Assembly: GCA_013202925.1 (NCBI GenBank)
Contig: JABMRA010000054.1
Span: forward strand, 1-7,155
Reading direction: 5' to 3'
Origin: Candidatus Omnitrophota bacterium
GTDB lineage: Bacteria > Omnitrophota > Gorgyraeia > Gorgyraeales > Gorgyraeaceae
DNA length: 7,155 nt
The notes below the pieces were generated by a model, which saw only the letters and a program-made list of their open reading frames with translations, did not search any database and had not been told where the DNA came from. Numbering within the stretch: the stretch's first letter is position 1; each line of letters opens with the position of its first letter. Positions 1 to 5,936 of the stretch are shown here, one piece after another. The position numbers and the translations under genes are program-made.

Positions 1-806
1 GGATGCATTATCATTATCTTCCACTCCTCAGTGTTTAGTTTTGACGGCTTGCGGAGTATGCCGACATCTATGCCTATCTTGCCTATGTCATGCAGGAGAC
101 TGGAGTATTTCAATATCTCTTTATCGCGATTCGGGAGATGGAGCTCTTCCGCCACGCTGATGCAATGCTCCATCACCCGTTCTGAATGGCCGTAGGTATG
201 GCTGTCCTTTGCGTCTATGATATTGGAAAGCGTGCGGATGGTGTTTATGTAACTCTTATCGGCCTGCTCGTACAGCCTGGCATTTTCAATGGCGATTGCT
301 GCCTGGCCTGCAAGCATCGACAGGAGCCTCACATCATCATTGGTATATTCGCATGGCTTCTTATTATAAATACTGAGGACGCCTATTGTCCTGTTTTTCT
401 GTATAAGCGGTACTGTAAGCAGGGACCTCAGGCCTTTTTGTTTTGCAAGGTGAGGATATTTGTAATGCCTATCCTTTTGCAGGTCGTTGATAGCGTAAGG
501 TTTGCCTTCCTTGACAACGCGGCCTGCGATACTCTCGCCCACCTTCAGGCTCTTTTTTACCTTAAAGAAACTATTGTTAAGGCCATACGCGCACCTCAGC
601 GTCAACTCGCCTCCCGAATCATCAAGGAGCCTCAACGAGCAGGACGAGGCGTTCATTATCTTTACTGCCTTTCGCGTAATGAGCTTCAGGACTTCGTCTA
701 GATGGAGGGAAGAGGTTACGGATTTTCCAACCTCATAGAGTGCGGATAATTCCTTTATTTTCTTTTTGAGCTTTTCTTCGAGCGCGTTTTTCTCTTTTTT
801 TGGCAT
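1..806 (-). CDS. GAF domain plus HD-GYP-type phosphohydrolase, partial at its C-terminus
   Basis: Probable cyclic-di-GMP phosphodiesterase or related HD signalling protein, cytosolic. The reading frame has 268 whole codons and leaves the window before its end. Residues 1-20 are lysine/glutamate-rich and probably helical. Residues about 20-180 read as a GAF sensor domain, with the typical opening SALYEVGKSVTSSL, a central GESIAGRVV, and a closing QAAIAIENARLYEQA. Residues from about 189 match the start of an HD-GYP domain: DAKDSHTYGHSERV, then the metal-binding HD pair at 239-240 in LLHDIGKIGIDVGIL. The GYP motif itself would lie beyond base 1, so the HD-GYP subtype is inferred from the HD flank. 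The ATG at 804-806 lies inside rsfS and overlaps it by 52 bases, which suggests translational coupling. Its Shine-Dalgarno is weak (CAGG two bases away). An in-frame GTG at 831-833 is a possible earlier start. No transmembrane segment is visible. Confidence 0.88.
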   Translation of the reverse strand, partial: MPKKEKNALEEKLKKKIKELSALYEVGKSVTSSLHLDEVLKLITRKAVKIMNASSCSLRLLDDSGGELTLRCAYGLNNSFFKVKKSLKVGESIAGRVVKEGKPYAINDLQKDRHYKYPHLAKQKGLRSLLTVPLIQKNRTIGVLSIYNKKPCEYTNDDVRLLSMLAGQAAIAIENARLYEQADKSYINTIRTLSNIIDAKDSHTYGHSERVMEHCISVAEELHLPNRDKEILKYSSLLHDIGKIGIDVGILRKPSKLNTEEWKIMIMH

Positions 807-1141
807 AACCTGACTTTTGGTGCGTCGCCCCACAGACCTTCCAGATTATAAAATCTTCTCAGATCGCCGGTAAATACATGCGTCACAACATCATAGGCAT
901 CGACAAGTATCCATCTCGCCTCCTGATACCCCTCGATGTTGGAAAGAGACTCGTCCGCTTTCCTGAGTCCGTTTTCTATATTATCAGTGATTGTTTGTGC
1001 GCGTTTGGTAGATCCGGCAGTGAGTATGATAAAAAAATCAGTGATGTTGGATATCTTTCGCATATCCAACACCACTATGTCTTCTGCCTTTTTCGATCTT
1101 GCAAGATCTGCTACAAGCAGTGCCTTTTGTCTTGATCTCAC
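755..1141 (-). CDS. rsfS: Ribosome silencing factor RsfS
   Basis: RsfS (RsfA/Iojap family) binds ribosomal protein L14 on the large subunit and blocks joining to the small subunit when nutrients are scarce. The 128-residue product shows the family core: KKAEDIVVLDMRKISNITDFFII (about 17-39), AGSTKRAQ, EGYQEARWILVDAYDVVTHVF (about 70-90) and FYNLEGLWGDA (97-107). The start is GTG; no ATG gives an intact domain, and a weak GGAA lies 6 bases upstream. The last 16 residues are an extra, very basic tail (QKKRKTRSKKSSKRK) encoded in the 52 bases shared with the downstream GAF/HD gene, so the tail may reflect the overlap rather than selected function. RsfS is commonly next to nadD; here one small gene lies between. 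Family assignment is secure. Confidence 0.95.
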   Translation of the reverse strand: MRSRQKALLVADLARSKKAEDIVVLDMRKISNITDFFIILTAGSTKRAQTITDNIENGLRKADESLSNIEGYQEARWILVDAYDVVTHVFTGDLRRFYNLEGLWGDAPKVRLCQKKRKTRSKKSSKRK

Positions 1142-1163
1142 GTATTATTCCGTGTAATGATTC

Positions 1164-1310
1164 TTATTTGTTACCTAAGATGCAAAACATGTTTGTGCCG
1201 CACGAAACACAAACGCCCTTCATCGCCCTTCTCTTGTTCTTCATCGTTACTTCTTTTGCATCCTTCATCTCTCTCTTTGACTTACATTTAACGCAATAAC
1301 CTTTTCCCAT
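1164..1310 (-). CDS. Small zinc-ribbon protein, DUF5679 type
   Basis: A 48-residue protein with two CxxC knuckles, C6-x2-C9 (GYCVKCKSKREM) and C34-x2-C37 (GVCVSCGTNMF), spaced as in a rubredoxin-like zinc ribbon. The segment KREMKDAKEVTMKNKRRAMKGVC matches my recollection of the DUF5679 family, whose function is unknown. An extra Cys43 follows the second knuckle. The start was set at the second of two adjacent ATGs because GGAGG at 1317-1321 is 6 bases from it and only 3 from the first (1311-1313). The frame stays open to 1346, but that extension runs across the Shine-Dalgarno and the predicted -10 box, so it is not coding. It sits between nadD and rsfS, 22 bases before rsfS. The high Lys/Arg content and linkage to rsfS would suit an RNA or ribosome-associated role; this is inference only. 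Confidence 0.85.
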   Translation of the reverse strand: MGKGYCVKCKSKREMKDAKEVTMKNKRRAMKGVCVSCGTNMFCILGNK

Positions 1311-1316
1311 CATGCA

Positions 1317-1321
1317 CCTCC
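1317..1321 (-). promoter_or_regulatory. Strong ribosome binding site of the zinc-ribbon gene
   Basis: The minus strand reads AAAAAGGAGGTGC and then ATGATG. The GGAGG core is 6 bases from the second ATG and 3 from the first. This decides the start at 1310 and excludes the longer open frame up to 1346. Confidence 0.8.
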
Positions 1322-1336
1322 TTTTTAGTCGTGATA

Positions 1337-1365
1337 ACTTTAACACACTATTTCAAAATTGTCAA
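1337..1365 (-). promoter_or_regulatory. Predicted sigma70-type promoter for the zinc-ribbon gene, rsfS and GAF/HD gene
   Basis: In the AT-rich gap after nadD the minus strand carries a perfect -35 TTGACA (1360-1365), a 17-base spacer, and TAAAGT (1337-1342) as a -10 matching TATAAT at four of six positions, including the first two T-A and the last T. A transcript would start near 1330, leaving a leader of about 20 bases that holds the Shine-Dalgarno. Both elements are read directly from sequence; activity is inferred. It implies that these three genes can be expressed independently of nadD and the upstream metabolic genes. Confidence 0.6.
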
Positions 1366-1379
1366 ATATTTTTCGCAGT

Positions 1380-1952
1380 TTAATGCACGTATAACGCGTG
1401 CCGCTTTATATGGCTTCTGACTTTTCCGGGTAAAAGTCTACTTACGCTGCTGCCTTTTTTTAACCTGTCCCGTATGTCAGTGGCGGAAATGTCTTTGGCG
1501 GCTATGTCCAGCACAATAAAATTACGGGGGATCTTTTTTATCAGATGGCGCGGCCTTTTTACTACGACAAACCTGCAGAGCCCCAGTATCTCTTCCAGGT
1601 CCTTCCACTTCCCAAGGTCCTTTAAAGAGTCCGAGCCTGTTATGAAAAATATCTGTGTCGACGGGCCGTACCTTTTTCTGAGCCGCCTCAGGGTCTCAAC
1701 CGAATACGAACGTCCCTTTCTTTTTATCTCAATATTCGACACTGCAAATCTTTTTTCATTTGCAATGGCGAGCTTGACCATGCGGTACCTGTGCTTATCT
1801 GAGGAGATCCTGACATTTTTCTTGTGAGGGGGCAGGTAAGTGGGGATAAAAATTACTTTATCTAATGAAAGCCCCTGTAAAACCTTTTTTGCAAGATACA
1901 GATGACCCAGATGTATCGGATCAAACGTACCACCCAGTATACCCAATCTCAT
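1380..1952 (-). CDS. nadD: Nicotinate-nucleotide adenylyltransferase
   Basis: NadD transfers AMP from ATP to nicotinate mononucleotide to give deamido-NAD, a late step of NAD biosynthesis in the cytosol. From the ATG at 1950-1952 the product has 190 residues, a usual length. It opens with the nucleotidyltransferase signature GGTFDPIHLGH (7-17, His14 and His17 of HxGH), followed by PTYLPPHKK (37-45), SYSVETLRRL (82-91), FITGSDSLKDLGKWKDLEEIL and the C-terminal SATDIR (156-161), the counterpart of the ISSTxIR motif. A TTG at 1962-1964 would add four residues but has no Shine-Dalgarno, while GGGA lies 6 bases before the ATG. It follows lpd by 17 bases and is probably on the same transcript. All catalytic motifs are intact. 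Confidence 0.95.
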   Translation of the reverse strand: MRLGILGGTFDPIHLGHLYLAKKVLQGLSLDKVIFIPTYLPPHKKNVRISSDKHRYRMVKLAIANEKRFAVSNIEIKRKGRSYSVETLRRLRKRYGPSTQIFFITGSDSLKDLGKWKDLEEILGLCRFVVVKRPRHLIKKIPRNFIVLDIAAKDISATDIRDRLKKGSSVSRLLPGKVRSHIKRHALYVH

Positions 1953-1969
1953 ATTAGTTCCCAAGGGTG

Positions 1970-3337
1970 CTACAGCGAATGGATTGCCTTGTCGTGTACT
2001 GCCTCGGCTGCCTCTTGGATCGCCTCTGACAATGTGGGGTGGGCATGTATTACACTGGCCAGATTTTCAGACGTTATGCCAAACTGGACACACGGCGAAA
2101 ACTCGCCTATCAATTCTGTCGCGCAAGGCCCGATTATCTGCGCGCCCAGGATCTTATCGGTTTTATTGTCCACGACCAGCTTTATGAAACCGTCTGTCTC
2201 GCCTAAGACATGCGCCTTTCCGATCGCAGAAAATAAAAATTTTCTGGAACGCGCATCAAGCCCCTGGGCCTTTGCCTTTTTTTCGGTCAATCCCACGCTG
2301 GCTATCTCAGGATGCGTAAAGATGCAGTTCGGCACGACGTTGTAATCCAGGCCGGCCTTTTTCCCGCACATGCCCTCAACAGCAGCGATCCCCTCTTGCG
2401 AAGCCACGTGCGCGAGCAAGATCCCGCCTCTTACATCGCCCGCTGCATAGATATTTTCAATATTTGTTCTAAAGGTCTCGTCCGTCTTTATCCAGCCCTT
2501 ATCGCACTCCATACCTATGCCTTCGATGCCCAGGCCTTTTGAATTAGGCGAACGGCCCACGCATATAAGCACCTTTTCTCCGGATATGCTTTTACCGTCG
2601 GAGAGGACCGCGTTTACGCTGTCCCCTTTCTTCTCTAAGGTCTCCACCCGCTTCCGCGTAAATATATTTATGCCCTTCTTTTTAAAGACCTGCTCTATCT
2701 TTCTGGCCACCTCTTCGTCTTCTGCCGGCAACAATTGCTCCATCATCTCCACTATGGTTATCTCTGATCCGAAGGTCCTGAAGATCGAGGCAAACTCACA
2801 GCCTATAACGCCGCCGCCTACGATAATGATGCTCTTGGGTATTTTCTGTAACTTCAGGATATCAGTGCTCGACAGGATCTGCTGGCCGTCGAATGGCATG
2901 CCTGGCAGTTCGAACGGGATAGAGCCGCTGGCAATGAGTATATCTTTTGCCTCGAACTCTCTGCTGCCCGCAACAATGCGGCCATTCCCCTTTATCTGCG
3001 CATTCGCCCTGACGAGAGATATCTTTCTGGCCTTCATCAGCATCTCTATACCAGAAATGAGTTTCTTTACAATATTATTTTTTCTCTCGCAGACCTTTTG
3101 AAAATCTACATTGTAATCTTTTACGTCAATGCCAAACTCGGCTGCGCGCTCTATATTGTACAGCGCCTCGCTGGAAGCAGAAAGCGCCTTTGTGGGTATG
3201 CATCCCCAGTTCAGGCACACGCCTCCCACCCTGTCTTTTTCAAATACGCAGACCTTCAGGCCCAGCTGCGCAGCCCTTATAGCAGCCACATAACCGCACG
3301 GCCCGGAGCCGATTATCGCAAGGTCAAATTTATTCAT
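1970..3337 (-). CDS. lpdA: Dihydrolipoamide dehydrogenase (E3)
   Basis: E3 reoxidises dihydrolipoyl groups with NAD+ in 2-oxoacid dehydrogenase or glycine-cleavage complexes. The 455-residue product is of normal length, with an N-terminal FAD fold (GSGPCG, 10-15), redox-active cysteines C41 and C46 in GGVCLNWGCIPTK, an NAD fold GGGVIG (174-179) ending in an acidic residue (VEMME) that favours NAD over NADP, a second FAD-contact motif YAAGD (297-301), and a dimerisation domain with the catalytic pair H433/E438 in HAHPTLSE. This last motif and the CxxxxC spacing separate it from mercuric and glutathione reductases. An AAGG lies 4 bases before the ATG. No E1, E2 or lipoyl protein is encoded nearby, so the complex it serves cannot be told. 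It follows mdh after a 48-base spacer containing a perfect palindrome. Confidence 0.95.
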   Translation of the reverse strand: MNKFDLAIIGSGPCGYVAAIRAAQLGLKVCVFEKDRVGGVCLNWGCIPTKALSASSEALYNIERAAEFGIDVKDYNVDFQKVCERKNNIVKKLISGIEMLMKARKISLVRANAQIKGNGRIVAGSREFEAKDILIASGSIPFELPGMPFDGQQILSSTDILKLQKIPKSIIIVGGGVIGCEFASIFRTFGSEITIVEMMEQLLPAEDEEVARKIEQVFKKKGINIFTRKRVETLEKKGDSVNAVLSDGKSISGEKVLICVGRSPNSKGLGIEGIGMECDKGWIKTDETFRTNIENIYAAGDVRGGILLAHVASQEGIAAVEGMCGKKAGLDYNVVPNCIFTHPEIASVGLTEKKAKAQGLDARSRKFLFSAIGKAHVLGETDGFIKLVVDNKTDKILGAQIIGPCATELIGEFSPCVQFGITSENLASVIHAHPTLSEAIQEAAEAVHDKAIHSL

Positions 3338-3357
3338 GCGCCCTTCACATTCCTAAA

Positions 3358-3385
3358 GTTTACATCCGCCGAGGCGGATGTAAAC
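3358..3385. repeat. Perfect palindrome, 13-bp arms, between mdh and lpd
   Basis: Arms GTTTACATCCGCC (3358-3370) and GGCGGATGTAAAC (3373-3385) flank a two-base centre GA. The element abuts the mdh stop codon at 3386-3388. The RNA hairpin is very stable, but on the minus strand only TTTAGG follows it, so it lacks the U-tract of an intrinsic terminator. A role as an mRNA 3'-end stabiliser, a weak terminator or a dispersed intergenic repeat is possible. The TCCGCC/GGCGGA core recurs at 7128-7142. Confidence 0.85.
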
Positions 3386-4270
3386 CTACAGTTTTTTAAT
3401 GGATTCTCGGATCGTCTTGACAGAATTCTTAAAGGCATTGTTTTCGTCGTCGGTAAGCTTTATCTCTATGACTTCCTTTATGCCTGAAGAGTCCAGGACT
3501 ACAGGGACGCCTATATAGATATCCTTTTCTCCATACTGTCCCTGGAGATAGGCACTGGCACAGATCGTCTTTTTCTCATCTTTCAGAATGGCCTTGAGCA
3601 TGTAAAACACTGCTGCGGACGGCGCAAAGTATGCGCTGCCTGTCTTTAGATACGAGACGATCTCTGCCCCGCGGTTTCTGGCGCGCCCTGAGGCCTCCTT
3701 AAAAACACTGCTGGATAACTTCTTTGATCTATTAATGGCCACCATGCTATCGCCGTGGCTGCCCATCATGAAGACCTCATCCCCATCGACGCTGTCGGTC
3801 CCTGCAGAGGCCGCGTTTATAAACCTGGCTGAGTCCAGCACGCCTGCCATGCCCATGACCCTGCAAGGCTCAAACCCAGTCGTCTTCATCACGAGGTATG
3901 TCATGGCGTCGAGCGGATTAGTGACAACGATTACCATTGAAGAAACGCAATATCTTTTTACGTTGACCGCCACTTCCCTGAGGATCGCGGCGTTCTTTTT
4001 GAGCAGGTCGTCGCGGGACATGCCTGGCTTCCTGGCAAGCCCTGCGGTAATGACTACGATATCAGCGTCATGGATGTCCTTAAAATCCTCGGTGCCTTTT
4101 ATGTCTGCACCGGAACCAGAGACAGGCCTTGCGTCAGATATATCCAGGGCCTTTCCCTTTGCCAGGCCAGGCACGATATCCATCAAGACAACATCAGCAA
4201 GGCCGGCATCAATGACCCTCGACGCCACCATTGCCCCGACATTTCCTGCACCTATTATTGCGACTTTCAT
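3386..4270 (-). CDS. mdh: Malate dehydrogenase, LDH-like type
   Basis: Interconverts malate and oxaloacetate with NAD in the cytosol. The 294-residue product has the Rossmann motif GAGNVG (7-12) with D31 at the end of the second strand (NAD preference). The substrate loop RKPGMSR (80-86) has Arg80 where lactate dehydrogenases have Gln, supporting malate. Asn118 lies in VVTNPLDAMTY, Asp146 and Arg149 in LDSARF, and the catalytic His182 in GSHGDSM. The start is the ATG at 4268-4270, with GAGGG five bases upstream and the Rossmann strand at once after it. The frame stays open to 4357, but the 29 extra residues are a translation of the inverted repeat. The stretch after the catalytic His (about 186-210) looks several residues shorter than in typical relatives, which explains the slightly short length. 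It lies between icd and lpd. Confidence 0.94.
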   Translation of the reverse strand: MKVAIIGAGNVGAMVASRVIDAGLADVVLMDIVPGLAKGKALDISDARPVSGSGADIKGTEDFKDIHDADIVVITAGLARKPGMSRDDLLKKNAAILREVAVNVKRYCVSSMVIVVTNPLDAMTYLVMKTTGFEPCRVMGMAGVLDSARFINAASAGTDSVDGDEVFMMGSHGDSMVAINRSKKLSSSVFKEASGRARNRGAEIVSYLKTGSAYFAPSAAVFYMLKAILKDEKKTICASAYLQGQYGEKDIYIGVPVVLDSSGIKEVIEIKLTDDENNAFKNSVKTIRESIKKL

Positions 4271-4290
4271 AACTACCCTCTTGTGTAATC

Positions 4291-4355
4291 GTTCAGAAGC
4301 CAGATGACAGAATACAGATAAAAAAATCTGACTTCTGTCCTCTGTCTTCTGTAAC
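4291..4355. repeat. Imperfect inverted repeat of CAGAAG-type sequence between icd and mdh
   Basis: Arms 4294-4319 and 4326-4351 (26 bp each) pair at 22 of 26 positions around an all-A loop (4320-4325). With a one-base bulge at 4352 three more outer pairs form (4291-4293 with 4353-4355). Each arm is itself built of short purine-rich units such as ACAGAGG, ACAGAAG and TCAGAT. It fills most of the 87-base spacer. It resembles a small dispersed hairpin or MITE-like element rather than a terminator, because the T-run is in the loop and not after the stem. Confidence 0.8.
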
Positions 4356-4357
4356 AT

Positions 4358-5443
4358 TTATTTCTTTAGTTTTGCTATTATTGCGTCTGCCATTTGGCTT
4401 GTTCCGACAGCAGTAGGATCGTTGCGATCCGGCTTTAGATCGTAGGTAACATCTTTCCCTTCTGCCACCACGGCACTGACTGCCTTCTCAAGTCTGTCAG
4501 CGGCATCCGTCTCGCCCATGTGCCTCAGCATCAACACGCCTGAAAGTATCATTGCCATGGGATTGACCTTGTTTAGGCCCGCATATTTTGGGGCGCTGCC
4601 GTGGACCGCCTCAAATAGCGCGGCGCTATCGCCTATGTTCGCGCCTGGCGCCACGCCAAGCCCGCCTACAAGGCCCGCGCATAGATCAGACAGGATATCG
4701 CCGTATAGATTCGGGAGCACCAGGACATCGTATAGCTCCGGCTTCTGCACCAGCTGCATGCACATGTTGTCAACTATCCTGTCTTCGAACTCGACCTGGC
4801 ACCTGTAGCCCTCAGCCACCTCGCGCGCGACCTTTAAAAACAGGCCGTCGGTCTCCTTCATGATGTTGGCCTTGTGCACTGCTGTCACCTTTTTTCTTTT
4901 ATTTTTCACCGCGTAATCAAACGCGAATTTCACGATCCTCTTTGAGGCCGTGATAGATATCGGCTTTATGCCTATTGCGGAATCCTGCCTTACTGAAGCG
5001 CCGCTCAATTTTTCAATGCACTTGATTGTCTCCTTTGTCTTGTCGCGGCCTTCTGAAAACTCTATCCCGGCGTACAGGTCCTCTGTATTCTCCCTCACCA
5101 CAACCAGATCCACCTGGGAATATTTTGTCTTTACGCCCTTGTATAATTTGCACGGCCTGAGGCACGCGTACAAGTCCATGGCCATCCTCATCTGCACATT
5201 GACCGATCGAAACCCTTTTCCAACAGGCGTAATAATAGGTCCTTTTATGGCGATCTTATTTTTTCTTATTGAATCCAGGACCTGCTCGGGCAAGGGTGTT
5301 CCAAATTTTGCCAGTGCCTCTTCTCCGGCGATCTGCTCCTCCCACTCGATCTTCACGCCAGTGGCGTCAACGCACCTCTTCGCGGCAAGACTGACTTCCC
5401 TTCCTATGCCGTCGCCCGGTATCAACGTAACCTTATATGACAA
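4358..5443 (-). CDS. icd: Isocitrate dehydrogenase, short homodimeric type
   Basis: Oxidative decarboxylation of isocitrate to 2-oxoglutarate. The 361-residue beta-decarboxylating dehydrogenase begins TLIPGDGIGREV. The substrate-binding set favours isocitrate over isopropylmalate: S80, N82 and R86 in the SxNxxxR pattern, with R96, R117 (VVRENTEDLYAG), Y124 and K191. Metal-binding Asp residues are D225, D249 and D253 (NLYGDILSD). The cofactor loop HGSAPKYAG has K286 and Y287, which align with the NADP-selecting Lys344 and Tyr345 of E. coli Icd, but the equivalent of Arg395 looks like Pro, so cofactor choice is open. The start is TTG at 5441-5443, supported by GGAGGA seven bases upstream. It overlaps the end of leuD by 11 bases, implying translational coupling. 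Homoisocitrate dehydrogenase is a less likely alternative. Confidence 0.9.
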   Translation of the reverse strand: MSYKVTLIPGDGIGREVSLAAKRCVDATGVKIEWEEQIAGEEALAKFGTPLPEQVLDSIRKNKIAIKGPIITPVGKGFRSVNVQMRMAMDLYACLRPCKLYKGVKTKYSQVDLVVVRENTEDLYAGIEFSEGRDKTKETIKCIEKLSGASVRQDSAIGIKPISITASKRIVKFAFDYAVKNKRKKVTAVHKANIMKETDGLFLKVAREVAEGYRCQVEFEDRIVDNMCMQLVQKPELYDVLVLPNLYGDILSDLCAGLVGGLGVAPGANIGDSAALFEAVHGSAPKYAGLNKVNPMAMILSGVLMLRHMGETDAADRLEKAVSAVVAEGKDVTYDLKPDRNDPTAVGTSQMADAIIAKLKK

Positions 5444-5930
5444 TGTTTAATCCTCCGTATTTTTTGTAAAGATTTACTATTCCGCCTTCTTCTATCAATG
5501 CCGCCTGGAACTTATTAAACGGCTTTATGTTCAATGAGCGCCCTTTTGCCACATTGACCAGACCCTTTTTCAGGTCCACCTCTATCTCGTCCCCGCTTTT
5601 TATCTTGCTGGTGTCGCACTCTATAAGCGGCAGCCCCAGGTTAAACGCATTTCTATAGAATATCCTTGCAAAACTCTTTGCCAGCACTGCCTGGCCGCCG
5701 GCGTATTTAATCACAAGAGGCGCCTGTTCGCGGGACGAGCCGCAGCCAAAATTCTTCCCAGCCACTACAAAAAACTGCCGGCCGCGCAAGCCCTTGTAAA
5801 AACCAGGGTCAGCGTCTTCGAATACATGCTTCGCAAGCTCGTTCGGATCTGTGATAGAAAATTTATACCTTCCGGAAATAATAAGGTCTGTGTTTACGTC
5901 ATCTCCGAATTTATATACAATGCCTTTCAT
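5433..5930 (-). CDS. leuD: LeuD/aconitase-family hydro-lyase small (swivel) subunit
   Basis: Small subunit of a two-part iron-sulphur hydro-lyase: 3-isopropylmalate dehydratase, or by context aconitase or homoaconitase. The 165-residue product matches the short bacterial/archaeal LeuD2-HacB form. It has DDVNTDLIISGRY (10-22), GKNFGCGSSREQAP (58-71, the conserved NFGCGSSRE signature) and FYRNAFNLGLP (91-101). The loop after the first strand, which affects substrate choice in archaeal homologues, reads YKFS here and I cannot assign a substrate from it. The large [4Fe-4S] subunit is not in the window. It starts 6 bases after pilT with no Shine-Dalgarno (CCCCC precedes the ATG) and overlaps icd by 11 bases, so its translation probably depends on coupling to pilT. 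Adjacency to icd and mdh favours an aconitase-like role; the gene symbol denotes the family only. Confidence 0.85.
   Translation of the reverse strand: MKGIVYKFGDDVNTDLIISGRYKFSITDPNELAKHVFEDADPGFYKGLRGRQFFVVAGKNFGCGSSREQAPLVIKYAGGQAVLAKSFARIFYRNAFNLGLPLIECDTSKIKSGDEIEVDLKKGLVNVAKGRSLNIKPFNKFQAALIEEGGIVNLYKKYGGLNIVI
5451..5456 (-). promoter_or_regulatory. Ribosome binding site that fixes the TTG start of icd
   Basis: The minus strand reads GGAGGA, then TTAAACA, then TTG. The motif lies inside the last codons of leuD. It is the strongest evidence that icd starts at a TTG, at 5443. Confidence 0.75.
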
Positions 5931-5936
5931 GGGGGA

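Noticed and set aside
186..701. Plus-strand open frame of 171 codons
   Set aside because: It lies opposite the clear GAF/HD coding frame and its translation shows no family motif.
2517..3101. Plus-strand open frame of 194 codons opposite lpd
   Set aside because: It is a shadow of the well-supported E3 gene and has no recognisable domain.
3358..3385. Intrinsic terminator after mdh
   Set aside because: The stem is excellent, but the minus strand continues TTTAGG with no real U-tract, so termination is not supported by sequence alone.
3735..4307. Plus-strand open frame of 190 codons opposite mdh
   Set aside because: The MDH frame has intact catalytic motifs, whereas this frame runs through the inverted repeat and has no motifs.
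4271..4357. N-terminal signal or targeting leader on malate dehydrogenase
   Set aside because: The extra residues are polar and charged, come from the inverted repeat, and precede a well-placed Shine-Dalgarno and ATG at the Rossmann fold.
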